Source: an uncultured Collinsella sp. (lineage in GTDB: Bacteria; Actinomycetota; Coriobacteriia; Coriobacteriales; Coriobacteriaceae). Taken from it: DNA of 11,666 nucleotides. The position numbers were made by a program, and so were the translations under genes. Within the stretch, counting starts at the first letter, position 1. Each line of letters starts with the position of its first letter. A model generated the notes under the pieces. It worked only from the letters and a program-made list of their open reading frames with translations, made no database searches and had not been told where the DNA came from. Location of the stretch: the NCBI GenBank assembly GCA_900752425.1, contig CAADVE010000158.1:1-11666 (forward strand). Reading direction: 5' to 3'. This document shows positions 1 through 6,122 of this stretch, in pieces.

Positions 1-1
1 C

Positions 2-58
2 ATCGCGCTGGACAAGCTGAGCGTGAAGGAGTACGAGGACCCCTTCAAGAGGGGGTGA
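2..58 (+). CDS. C-terminal end of an unidentified protein (partial)
   Basis: The reading frame is open from the left edge of the window to a TGA at 56-58 and encodes the last 18 residues, IALDKLSVKEYEDPFKRG. The tail is charged and looks like a genuine GC-rich coding end, and a 7-bp hairpin follows it at once. The fragment is too short to name a family. It is on the same strand as everything downstream, but two hairpins separate it from the next gene, so it is probably the end of a different transcription unit. Confidence 0.55.
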   Translation: MALDKLSVKEYEDPFKRG

Positions 59-61
59 TCC

Positions 62-78
62 CGCCGGTTCGACCGGCG
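62..78 (+). terminator. Small GC hairpin just after the first stop codon
   Basis: CGCCGGT (62-68) pairs with ACCGGCG (72-78) around a 3-base loop, four bases after the stop codon at 56-58. No T-run follows, so it is at best a weak or Rho-assisted terminator, or an RNA 3'-end stabiliser. Confidence 0.35.
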
Positions 79-114
79 CGCCACGGGTCAAGATGCACTG
101 GGCCTGGACGAAGT

Positions 115-144
115 CCGGGCCCGCGCCTTTAGACGCGGGCCCGG
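115..144 (+). terminator. Perfect 11-bp GC-rich hairpin between the first gene and the acetyltransferase
   Basis: CCGGGCCCGCG (115-125) and its exact reverse complement (134-144) enclose an 8-base loop. Ten of the eleven pairs plus the closing pair are G-C, so it must fold very stably. It lacks a downstream T-run; the next bases are GGCCCGTGGG. It probably ends or stabilises the upstream transcript. It also lies where the missing N-terminal codons of the acetyltransferase would be expected. Confidence 0.45.
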
Positions 145-150
145 GGCCCG

Positions 151-166
151 TGGGTTATACCCTAAG
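151..166 (+). promoter_or_regulatory. Candidate promoter (-10 region) for the acetyltransferase
   Basis: TGGGTTATA at 151-159 followed by CTAAG at 162-166 contains a plausible -10 element TATACC (156-161). The same TGGGTTATA word, also followed by CTAAG, occurs upstream of htpG at 743-760. I see no convincing -35 box. If it is used, transcription would begin near 168, directly before the hairpin at 171-193. Confidence 0.3.
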
Positions 167-170
167 AGCA

Positions 171-193
171 AACCACCCTTTTTAAGGGTGGTT
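171..193 (+). promoter_or_regulatory. Hairpin burying the Shine-Dalgarno of the acetyltransferase
   Basis: AACCACCCTT (171-180) and AAGGGTGGTT (184-193) are exact complements around a TTT loop. The 3' arm contains the only Shine-Dalgarno-like sequence (AAGGGTGG, 184-191) in front of the ATG at 197. In the folded state the ribosome binding site would be paired. This could be a translational switch, a leader that depends on temperature or ligand, or a 5'-end stability element. Confidence 0.45.
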
Positions 194-196
194 CTG

Positions 197-637
197 ATGG
201 ACGAGCAGGGCTACGAGAATGAGTTCGACGCTATCGACGAGGATCCGAACTGCATTCATGTGACGCTCTATGCAGACGGCGAGCTTGCCGGTTGCTCGCG
301 CGTGTTTCCCGAAGAGCTTGAGCGCGCGGCAGATTCAGAGGCTCCGGTTTCGCCGGCGTGCGACTTGGACGAAGGCGTCGCAGCGGGGGAGACCTATATT
401 ATGGGGCGCGTGGCTGTGCTGCCGAGCATGCGCCGTCGCGGTCTGGCGAGCAAGATCGTCGAGGCCAGTGATGCCGCCGCGTGTGATGCCGGTGCCAAGC
501 TCATAAAACTGCATGCGCAGGAATACGTGCTGCCACTCTATGCCAAGGCGGGTTACGCGCAGATCGCGCCGGTAGATTACGAGGATGAAGGTCAGCCCCA
601 CGCCTGGATGGCCAAGCGGGTCGAGGGTGGCAGATAG
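197..637 (+). CDS. GNAT family N-acetyltransferase, apparently N-terminally shortened
   Basis: The 146-residue product would transfer an acetyl group from acetyl-CoA to an unknown amine. The acetyl-CoA binding motif is at about residues 69-88 (MGRVAVLPSMRRRGLASKIV, with the RRRGLA loop), and the C-terminal LPLYAKAGY motif at 112-120 is typical of the ElaA-like branch. ATG 197 was chosen because AAGGGTGG lies 5 bases before it; GTG 188 is in frame but falls inside the hairpin and has no binding site. In this family about 25-30 residues normally precede the VFxxEQG-like segment, seen here as MDEQGYENEFD at the very start. The upstream frame is open, but carries only hairpin sequence and no ATG, GTG or TTG start. 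The gene therefore looks 5'-truncated and may or may not be active. The stop codon overlaps a GGGAC repeat. Confidence 0.85.
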   Translation: MDEQGYENEFDAIDEDPNCIHVTLYADGELAGCSRVFPEELERAADSEAPVSPACDLDEGVAAGETYIMGRVAVLPSMRRRGLASKIVEASDAAACDAGAKLIKLHAQEYVLPLYAKAGYAQIAPVDYEDEGQPHAWMAKRVEGGR

Positions 638-675
638 GGACGTTCCTTTTCTGCCGGCAGTTGGGGACACTCCTT
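637..675 (+). repeat. GGGACNNTCCTT direct-repeat element with central palindrome (element A)
   Basis: GGGACGTTCCTT (637-648) and GGGACACTCCTT (664-675) are 10/12 identical direct repeats. Between them lies the perfect 10-bp palindrome CTGCCGGCAG (651-660). The first copy starts on the last base of the acetyltransferase stop codon. The GGGAC core and the central palindrome recall the elements at 3101-3154 and 11594-11657, although here the copies are direct rather than inverted. Confidence 0.55.
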
Positions 676-701
676 GGCAATTGGCGCATCGGAGCGCTTA
701 G

Positions 702-727
702 ACATACAGTTTTTCGATTCCGTATGT
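702..727. promoter_or_regulatory. Inverted repeat upstream of htpG, possible operator
   Basis: ACATACAG (702-709) and CCGTATGT (720-727) are inverted copies with one mismatch, about 20 bp centre to centre, ending about 20 bp before the candidate htpG -10 box. The spacing would suit a dimeric regulator covering two helical turns. It matches neither CIRCE (HrcA) nor HAIR (HspR) consensus as I know them. Confidence 0.25.
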
Positions 728-742
728 ATATATGCGCGCTAA

Positions 743-760
743 TGGGTTATAAAATCTAAG
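743..760 (+). promoter_or_regulatory. Candidate htpG promoter (-10 region)
   Basis: TGGGTTATAAAATCTAAG contains a good -10 element, TATAAA (748-753), in an AT-rich patch of an otherwise GC-rich region. The -35 box is weak: TGTATA at 725-730 is at the right distance but matches poorly. The predicted start of transcription is near 760, which leaves a leader of about 80 bases before the htpG ATG. Confidence 0.4.
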
Positions 761-784
761 TCTGAACATAGCAGGTCTGCGATG

Positions 785-809
785 CGGCTCGGGCGACCGG
801 GCCGTTTTT
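785..809 (+). terminator. Intrinsic terminator in the htpG leader (candidate attenuator)
   Basis: CGGCTCGG (785-792) pairs with CCGGGCCG (797-804) with one T·G wobble around a GCGA tetraloop, and five T follow (805-809). It ends only about 20 bases before the htpG Shine-Dalgarno, so no promoter fits between them. It either ends read-through from the acetyltransferase gene or, if the promoter at 743-760 is real, controls htpG by premature termination. Confidence 0.65.
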
Positions 810-839
810 GCGGACGGGGGTAGCGCGAAAGGACTGCAC

Positions 840-2864
840 ATGCGTCAATTTAAGACCGAGAGCAAAAAACTGCTCGACCTTATGATCAACTCCATCTACA
901 CCAATAAGGAAATCTTCCTGCGCGAGCTTATCTCTAACGCGAGCGACGCCGTCGACAAGCTCAACTTTAAGAGCCTGCAGGACCCGAGCGTCAAGATCAA
1001 CCAGGGCGACCTAGCTATTCGCGTCTCCTTTGATAAAGACGCCCGCACCATTACTATCTCGGATAACGGCATTGGCATGACCGCCGAGGAGCTCGAGCGC
1101 AATCTGGGCACCATCGCCCATTCCGGCTCCGAGGAGTTTAAGACCGAGAACGCCGAGCAGCAGGGTTCGGATGTCGACATCATCGGCCAGTTTGGCGTGG
1201 GCTTCTACTCGGCTTTTATGGTCGCCAGCCACGTGAAGGTCGTCAGCCGCGCCTATGGCGAGGACACCGCTCACGTGTGGGAGTCTGATGGTCTTGAGGG
1301 TTACACCATCGAAGATGGCGAGCGCGCCGAGCACGGCACCGATGTCATCCTGACGCTGCGTGAGAACGAGAAGCTCGACGCCGACGGCGAGGCCGAGACC
1401 TACGATCGCTTCCTGACCGAGTGGGGCCTCAAGAGCCTGATTCAGCAGTACAGCAACTATGTGCGTTACCCGATTCAGATGATGGTGTCCAAGAGCCGCC
1501 AGAAACCCAAGCCCGAGGACGCCGGCGACGATTACAAGCCCGAGTACGAGGACTACCAGGAGCTCGAGACCGTCAATTCCATGACACCGATCTGGAAGAA
1601 GCGCAGCTCCGATGTCGAGCAGAAGGACTACGACGAGTTCTACAAGTCCACGTTCCACGACTTTGACGATCCTGCGCGCACCATCAGCTTCCACGCCGAG
1701 GGCACGCTCGAGTATGACGCCCTGCTGTTTGTGCCGGGACGCGCGCCGTTCGATCTGTACAGCAAGGACTACGAGAAGGGTCTGGCGCTCTACAGCTCCA
1801 ACGTCCTGATCATGGAGAAGTGCGACGACCTGCTGCCCGACTACTACAACTTTGTCCGCGGCGTCGTGGATTCCGCCGACGTGTCGCTCAACATCTCGCG
1901 CGAGACGCTGCAGCAGAACCGTCAGCTCAAGGCCATCGCCAAGCGTGTGGAAAAGAAGATTACCGCCGACCTTGAGGATATGCGTGACAACGACCGCGAG
2001 GCCTACGAGAAGTTCTTTGAGAACTTTGGCCGCGGTCTTAAGTACGGCATCTACTCGAGCTATGGCATGAAGGCCGATGAGCTCGCCGACCTGTTGCTGT
2101 TCTGGTCTGCCAAGGAACAGAAGATGATTACCCTGGCCGAGTATGCCAAGGGCATGCCCGAGGATCAGAAGGCCATCTACTACGCCGCCGGCGACTCGCG
2201 TGAGCGCTTGGCCAAGATGCCCGTGGTAAAGGGCGTGCTCGGCCGTGGCTATGACGTGCTGCTGCTGACGCAGGATGTGGATGAGTTCACGTTCCAGGCT
2301 ATGCGTGAGTACGTTGCCGCCGATATGCCCAAGATCTACGAGGACGATGCTGCCCGCGAGGCTGCCGAGAAGGCTGTGGCCGACGGTGCCGAGCCCGAGG
2401 TCGAGGATCGTCATCTGGAGCTCAAGAACGTCGCGACCGGTGATCTTGACCTGGCGACCGAGGACGAGAAAAAGGAGGCCGAGGACGCCACCAAGGAAAA
2501 CGAGGACCTCTTCAGCGCTATGAAGGAGGCGCTCGGTGACAAGGTCGAGAAAGTTGCCGTCTCCGCGCGCCTGACCGATGCCCCCGCTTGCATCACCACC
2601 GAGGGCCCACTTTCGCTCGAGATGGAGAAGGTGCTCCAGAAGGGACCCGAGGGCGCGCCCGACGGCATGCCCAAGAGTCAGCGCGTGCTCGAGCTCAACG
2701 CCAAGCACCCGGTCTTTGCCAAGCTCGTCGCTGCTCAGAAGGCAGGCGACGCCGACAAGATCAAGCAGTACTCCGGCCTGCTCTATGACCAGGCCCTGCT
2801 GGTCGAGGGTATTCTGCCCGAGGACCCCGTAGCCTTCGCGGCATCTGTTTGCAACTTGATGTAG
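840..2864 (+). CDS. htpG: Molecular chaperone HtpG (bacterial Hsp90)
   Basis: Cytosolic ATP-dependent chaperone that acts as a homodimer and remodels late folding intermediates, often with DnaK. The N-terminal GHKL ATPase domain is complete: E29 and N33 in ELISNASDA, DNGIGM at 75-80, GQFGVGFYSAF at 116-126 and the GT at 166-167. The middle domain follows from about residue 190 and carries the conserved catalytic-loop arginine in NISRETLQQNR (R354). The C-terminal dimerisation domain follows an acidic stretch around 535-560. At 674 residues it is about 50 longer than the E. coli protein (624). ATG 840 is supported by AAAGGA at 828-833. The start MRQFKTESKKLLDLMINSIY matches the family N-terminus closely. 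It stands alone, probably as a single-gene unit, preceded by a leader terminator and followed by several hairpins. Confidence 0.98.
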   Translation: MRQFKTESKKLLDLMINSIYTNKEIFLRELISNASDAVDKLNFKSLQDPSVKINQGDLAIRVSFDKDARTITISDNGIGMTAEELERNLGTIAHSGSEEFKTENAEQQGSDVDIIGQFGVGFYSAFMVASHVKVVSRAYGEDTAHVWESDGLEGYTIEDGERAEHGTDVILTLRENEKLDADGEAETYDRFLTEWGLKSLIQQYSNYVRYPIQMMVSKSRQKPKPEDAGDDYKPEYEDYQELETVNSMTPIWKKRSSDVEQKDYDEFYKSTFHDFDDPARTISFHAEGTLEYDALLFVPGRAPFDLYSKDYEKGLALYSSNVLIMEKCDDLLPDYYNFVRGVVDSADVSLNISRETLQQNRQLKAIAKRVEKKITADLEDMRDNDREAYEKFFENFGRGLKYGIYSSYGMKADELADLLLFWSAKEQKMITLAEYAKGMPEDQKAIYYAAGDSRERLAKMPVVKGVLGRGYDVLLLTQDVDEFTFQAMREYVAADMPKIYEDDAAREAAEKAVADGAEPEVEDRHLELKNVATGDLDLATEDEKKEAEDATKENEDLFSAMKEALGDKVEKVAVSARLTDAPACITTEGPLSLEMEKVLQKGPEGAPDGMPKSQRVLELNAKHPVFAKLVAAQKAGDADKIKQYSGLLYDQALLVEGILPEDPVAFAASVCNLM

Positions 2865-2871
2865 TTAGGTA

Positions 2872-2899
2872 GTTACGCGGTTTTACCAAACCGCGTAAC
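2872..2899 (+). terminator. Perfect 12-bp hairpin directly after htpG
   Basis: GTTACGCGGTTT (2872-2883) pairs exactly with AAACCGCGTAAC (2888-2899) around the loop TACC, starting eight bases after the htpG stop. The T-rich part is inside the stem and no T-run follows, so efficiency as an intrinsic terminator is uncertain. Confidence 0.5.
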
Positions 2900-2919
2900 G
2901 GCTCGACGCTGCCCTCAGT

Positions 2920-2943
2920 TCCGCCGTTCTAACGAACGGCGGA
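2920..2943. repeat. Perfect 10-bp hairpin with TAAC loop
   Basis: TCCGCCGTTC (2920-2929) pairs exactly with GAACGGCGGA (2934-2943). It is the second hairpin after htpG and is flanked on both sides by the decamer TCGACGCTGC (2903-2912 and 2948-2957). Confidence 0.55.
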
Positions 2944-2957
2944 CCAGTCGACGCTGC

Positions 2958-3057
2958 GCGGGCGCCAGAGCGACAACTTGTCATTCAAAGAGGACGGCAT
3001 GACCAGAAGGTCTATGCCGTTCTCTTTTCATGCCAATTTGTTCGCTCTGGCGCCCGC
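2958..3057. repeat. Nested 100-base inverted repeat, with an inner terminator-like hairpin
   Basis: The outer arms are exact over 16 bp: GCGGGCGCCAGAGCGA at 2958-2973 and its complement at 3042-3057. Inside, 2987-3000 pairs with 3014-3027 over 14 bp with one wobble, and GACC (3001-3004) pairs with GGTC (3009-3012) around AGAA. The inner stem ends in CTCTTTT (3022-3028), so it may act as a terminator. The tip shares sequence with the hairpin at 10938-10962. Confidence 0.6.
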
Positions 3058-3100
3058 TCGCTGGCATTGCCAAAACATCGACGTTGCCGTGGTCCTAAGT

Positions 3101-3154
3101 AGTCATTGGGGACGTTTTTGTTTGACTAGTCGTTTAAGAACGTCCCCGATGACT
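3101..3154. repeat. GGGGAC-armed inverted repeat with central palindrome (element B)
   Basis: AGTCATTGGGGACGTT (3101-3116) and AACGTCCCCGATGACT (3139-3154) are inverted copies with one mismatch that would be a G·U pair in RNA. The 22-base centre contains the palindrome GACTAGTC (3124-3131). The architecture is the same as that of the element at 11594-11657. It resembles REP-type or miniature inverted-repeat elements that are mobilised in trans, but no transposase lies in the window. Confidence 0.6.
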
Positions 3155-3210
3155 ATTTGAATTGCTAATTTGTGCGGGTTGTGGTTTTGTGACCTGCTGA
3201 AATTTAGGAT

Positions 3211-3249
3211 ACTGTACAACTGTACGTTAATTTGTCTTCGTAGTATATT
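3211..3249 (+). promoter_or_regulatory. Candidate promoter and operator of the YhgE/Pip operon
   Basis: A tandem 8-base repeat, ACTGTACA (3211-3218) then ACTGTACG (3219-3226), contains GTAC-N4-GTAC. It lies where a -35 box would be for the -10-like TATATT at 3244-3249 (TGTACG, 17-base spacing). The region is AT-rich compared with its surroundings. The repeat could be a binding site for a dimeric repressor; no regulator gene is adjacent. Confidence 0.3.
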
Positions 3250-3356
3250 GCTACCCGCAAAACTCAATACCATTGTGCTCTGAGACGCTAAAGCGCCTAC
3301 GTACAATGGTTGTCGATAGTACGATTCGATTTAACGACAGGATGGATGGTCCAAGC

Positions 3357-6122
3357 GTGAGTCTCGGCAGCAAACTATCCAATGCAAAGGTGTCCTTTGC
3401 GATATTTAAGCGCGACATTAAGCGACTGCTTGTGAACCCCGTCGCCTTGGTGGTTACCCTTGGCGTGTGCGTTATTCCCTCGCTGTATGCCTGGTACAAC
3501 ATCGTGGCCAACTGGGATCCGTACGGAAACACCCAGGGTATCAAGATTGCCATCGCCAACAACGATCGGGGCACCCAAAACGACTTGGTGGGCGAGCTCA
3601 ACGCGGGCGACCAGGTTGTCGATCAGCTCAAGGAGAACGATCAGCTGGGCTGGACCTTCGTCGATTCGGCGTCCGATGCCAAGGAGGGCGTCGAGAGCGG
3701 TGAGTACTATGCGGCCATCGTAATCCCCAAGAACTTCTCGGATAACCTGGTTTCGATGCTCGACGGTAACTACCATCAGCCCAAGCTTACGTACTACGTC
3801 AATGAGAAGAAGAGCGCTATTGCGCCCAAGGTTACCGACACCGGTGCAAGCACCATCGAGGAGCAGATCAACTCGGAATTTGTCTCCACGGTGGGCGAGA
3901 CCGTTGCCAGCATTGCCAAGGATGCCGGAGTCGATTTAAAGGACAAGGCAACCCAGACTCAGGATTCGTTGGCAAGTTCTGTCTCCGAGGCATCCGATAC
4001 CTTGGGCGAGGTGCGCGATTCGATTGGCGACATGAATGCCGCCATCGATAAGACGAGTGGCGCTATCGCCTCGGCTGATGCGGCACTTGCCGGCATGCAG
4101 GGTCAGGCGCCGTCACTGACGCAAGCGATCTCTCAGGGCAACGACCTGCTGGGTGAAGCTCGCACCACGGCGGGCAACTCTATCGCCTCGCTCTCCAAGG
4201 CGCTCTCGGAAGGCAGCCTTGCGCTCACCAAGACGTCGGCCTCTGCGAACGCTGCCATCGGCAAGCTGACGGGCGCGGTCACATCTACGACCACCCGTAT
4301 CGACAACTCGCTCGAGTCTCTTCAAGCGACGATCGACCACAATAAGGCCGTTATCGGGCACTTGGAGATTCTCGCCAATGACACGTCGACAGGTTCCGAG
4401 GAAATTGACGCGCGCATTGTATCGACCATCAATACGCTCCGTGAGCAGAACGAGAAGTTGCAGAGCATCAAGGACGGTCTGTCCGCGCAGTCGAGCGCCA
4501 TGGCGAATGACGCCGCGGCTGTCTCGGGTGCCAGCGACGCTATCAATAACGCAATTCAGACCGGTGCGACCAACCTTGGCCAGGCCCAGACGGACCTGGG
4601 TCAAAACGCGCTGCCGAAGGCCTCGAGCGCGCTTGATTCCTTTGCCGCCGTCTCGGGTGATTTGACGGGTATCGTATCTGGCCTCACGCCCACGATTGCA
4701 AGCGCGCGCGGTACGCTTTCGCAGCTTAACGCTACGCTCGGCCAGGCCAAGACCACGCTGTCCCAGACCGATTCCTCGCTTGCCAAGGTCCAGGACAAGC
4801 TTGCAACCGCCGCCAACGACATCGCGGCGCTACAGACCTCCGAGTCCATGGGCGAGCTGGCCGACCTGATGGGCGTCGACGTCAATGACGTCGCAGACTT
4901 CATGGCATCTCCGGTTGAGCTCGCGTCCAAGTCGATCTATCCGGTTAAGAGCTTCGGCTCGGGCATTGCCCCGTTCTATACCAACCTGGCGCTTTGGGTG
5001 GGCGGCTACGTGCTTATCGCCATCTACAAGCTCGAGGTCGACCGCGAAGGCATCGGCAGCTTTACGGCGCGCCAAGGCTACTTTGGCCGCTGGTTGCTCA
5101 TGGTGATCCTGGGCGCGTTGCAGGCCATCATCGTTACGGTAGGCGATCTGGTGATTGGCGTGCAGTGCGTCAGCCCGCTGCTGTTCGTGCTGGGCGGCAT
5201 CGCCATTTCGTTCACCTACGTCAATATCATCTATGCGCTGTCCACCACGTTTAAGCATATCGGCAAGGCTATCGGCGTCATTCTCGTCATCGTGCAGATC
5301 CCGGGTTCGTCGGGCATGTACCCCATCGAGATGATGCCCGGCTTCTTCCAGTGGCTGCACCCGCTGCTGCCCTTTACCTACGGCATCAATCTGCTGCGCG
5401 AGACGGTCGGCGGCATGTATTCGTTCAACTACCTGTTTAACCTGTGCATTCTGGGCGTGTTCTTGATCGTGGCGCTCTTTATCGGCCTGCAGCTGCGTCC
5501 GCTGCTGCTCAACCTTAACCTGCTCTTTGATAAACAGCTCTCCACGACCGGTATGATGATTTGCGAGTCCAACGACCTGCCGCGCCAGCGCTACTCGCTG
5601 CGCACGGCCATGCGCGTCATGCTCGATTCCGATTCGTACCGTCGCGAACTGCTCGATCATGCGGTCGCCTTTGAACATCGCTACCCGTACTACATCAAGG
5701 GCGGTTTTGCCGCCGTGGTGGGCGTTCAGGTCCTGCTCTTTGTCCTGTCGACGGTTCTCGATATCGACAATAACGGCAAGATCATCCTGCTTGTCATTTG
5801 GATCATCTCGGTTATTGCCATCTGCGGCTGGCTGATCAATATCGAATATATCCGAGCGAGCCTCAATATCCAGATGCGCATCTCGGCGCTTTCGGATGAG
5901 GACCTGCGTCGCGAGATGCGCGAACACACGGCCGCCATTCCTGCCGCCCGCCACATGTTTGGCCTCAACGCCAGCGAGCGTGGTGCCAAGGGCGGCGATC
6001 AGTCCACGGGCCGCTTGCCGCATATCGGCTCGCACCATAAATCTCAGGGCAGCGACAGCACAGCCACAAATGATGGAGATACCACCGCGCTTGGCAAGCA
6101 CTCCAAAGGAGGTGAGGCATAA
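3357..6122 (+). CDS. YhgE/Pip family membrane protein 1, with C-terminal two-helix extension
   Basis: Predicted cytoplasmic-membrane protein of the phage-infection-protein (YhgE/Pip) family; no reaction is known. Numbered from GTG 3357 (921 residues), it has a cytoplasmic KRD motif (18-20), a first membrane segment at about 28-50, the hallmark WDPYGNT (53-59), a long exported region to about 535 that is Ala/Ser-rich, coiled-coil-like and free of cysteine, and then an ABC-2-like block of about six helices (540-720). Unlike the second protein it continues for about 200 residues, with two more helices (783-803 and 808-830) and a His/Ser/Gly-rich tail. The start is uncertain: TTG 3273, ATG 3306 and ATG 3342 are in frame but have no good binding site, whereas GTG 3357 has GGATGG seven bases upstream and sits closest to the conserved start. 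It abuts the next gene exactly and contains that gene's Shine-Dalgarno. Confidence 0.9.
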   Translation: MSLGSKLSNAKVSFAIFKRDIKRLLVNPVALVVTLGVCVIPSLYAWYNIVANWDPYGNTQGIKIAIANNDRGTQNDLVGELNAGDQVVDQLKENDQLGWTFVDSASDAKEGVESGEYYAAIVIPKNFSDNLVSMLDGNYHQPKLTYYVNEKKSAIAPKVTDTGASTIEEQINSEFVSTVGETVASIAKDAGVDLKDKATQTQDSLASSVSEASDTLGEVRDSIGDMNAAIDKTSGAIASADAALAGMQGQAPSLTQAISQGNDLLGEARTTAGNSIASLSKALSEGSLALTKTSASANAAIGKLTGAVTSTTTRIDNSLESLQATIDHNKAVIGHLEILANDTSTGSEEIDARIVSTINTLREQNEKLQSIKDGLSAQSSAMANDAAAVSGASDAINNAIQTGATNLGQAQTDLGQNALPKASSALDSFAAVSGDLTGIVSGLTPTIASARGTLSQLNATLGQAKTTLSQTDSSLAKVQDKLATAANDIAALQTSESMGELADLMGVDVNDVADFMASPVELASKSIYPVKSFGSGIAPFYTNLALWVGGYVLIAIYKLEVDREGIGSFTARQGYFGRWLLMVILGALQAIIVTVGDLVIGVQCVSPLLFVLGGIAISFTYVNIIYALSTTFKHIGKAIGVILVIVQIPGSSGMYPIEMMPGFFQWLHPLLPFTYGINLLRETVGGMYSFNYLFNLCILGVFLIVALFIGLQLRPLLLNLNLLFDKQLSTTGMMICESNDLPRQRYSLRTAMRVMLDSDSYRRELLDHAVAFEHRYPYYIKGGFAAVVGVQVLLFVLSTVLDIDNNGKIILLVIWIISVIAICGWLINIEYIRASLNIQMRISALSDEDLRREMREHTAAIPAARHMFGLNASERGAKGGDQSTGRLPHIGSHHKSQGSDSTATNDGDTTALGKHSKGGEA
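6105..6114 (+). promoter_or_regulatory. Near-ideal Shine-Dalgarno inside the end of the first YhgE/Pip gene
   Basis: AAAGGAGGTG at 6105-6114 is almost fully complementary to the 3' end of 16S rRNA. It lies within the last codons of the upstream gene, eight bases before ATG 6123. The upstream stop TAA (6120-6122) directly touches that ATG. This predicts translational coupling and high expression of the second protein. Confidence 0.85.

Larger units (their letters stand above)
2865..3356. other. Structured 490-bp intergenic region between htpG and the YhgE/Pip pair
   Basis: No credible gene lies here. It holds four successive inverted repeats (2872-2899, 2920-2943, 2958-3057 and 3101-3154), three copies of a TCGACGYTGC decamer (2903-2912, 2948-2957, 3078-3087), and then an AT-rich stretch from about 3155 to 3300 that probably contains the promoter of the YhgE/Pip operon. 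A 60-codon open frame at 2978-3160 runs through the inverted-repeat arms and is not a gene. Confidence 0.7.

Noticed and set aside
638..839. CIRCE or HAIR heat-shock operator before htpG
   Set aside because: I looked for the CIRCE arms (TTAGCACTC / GAGTGCTAA) and the HAIR arms (CTTGAGT / ACTCAAG) and found neither.
1011..2708. 565-codon open frame on the minus strand opposite htpG
   Set aside because: It lies wholly inside a certain gene, its protein is Leu/Val/Gly/His-rich without a recognisable domain, and long antisense frames are expected opposite GC-rich codon-biased genes.
2978..3160. 60-codon open frame in the intergenic region after htpG
   Set aside because: It is built from the arms of two inverted repeats and has no Shine-Dalgarno; the repeats explain it better.
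2865..3160. CRISPR array
   Set aside because: The repeats are unlike hairpins plus a short decamer with unequal spacing; there is no regular repeat-spacer pattern and no cas gene.
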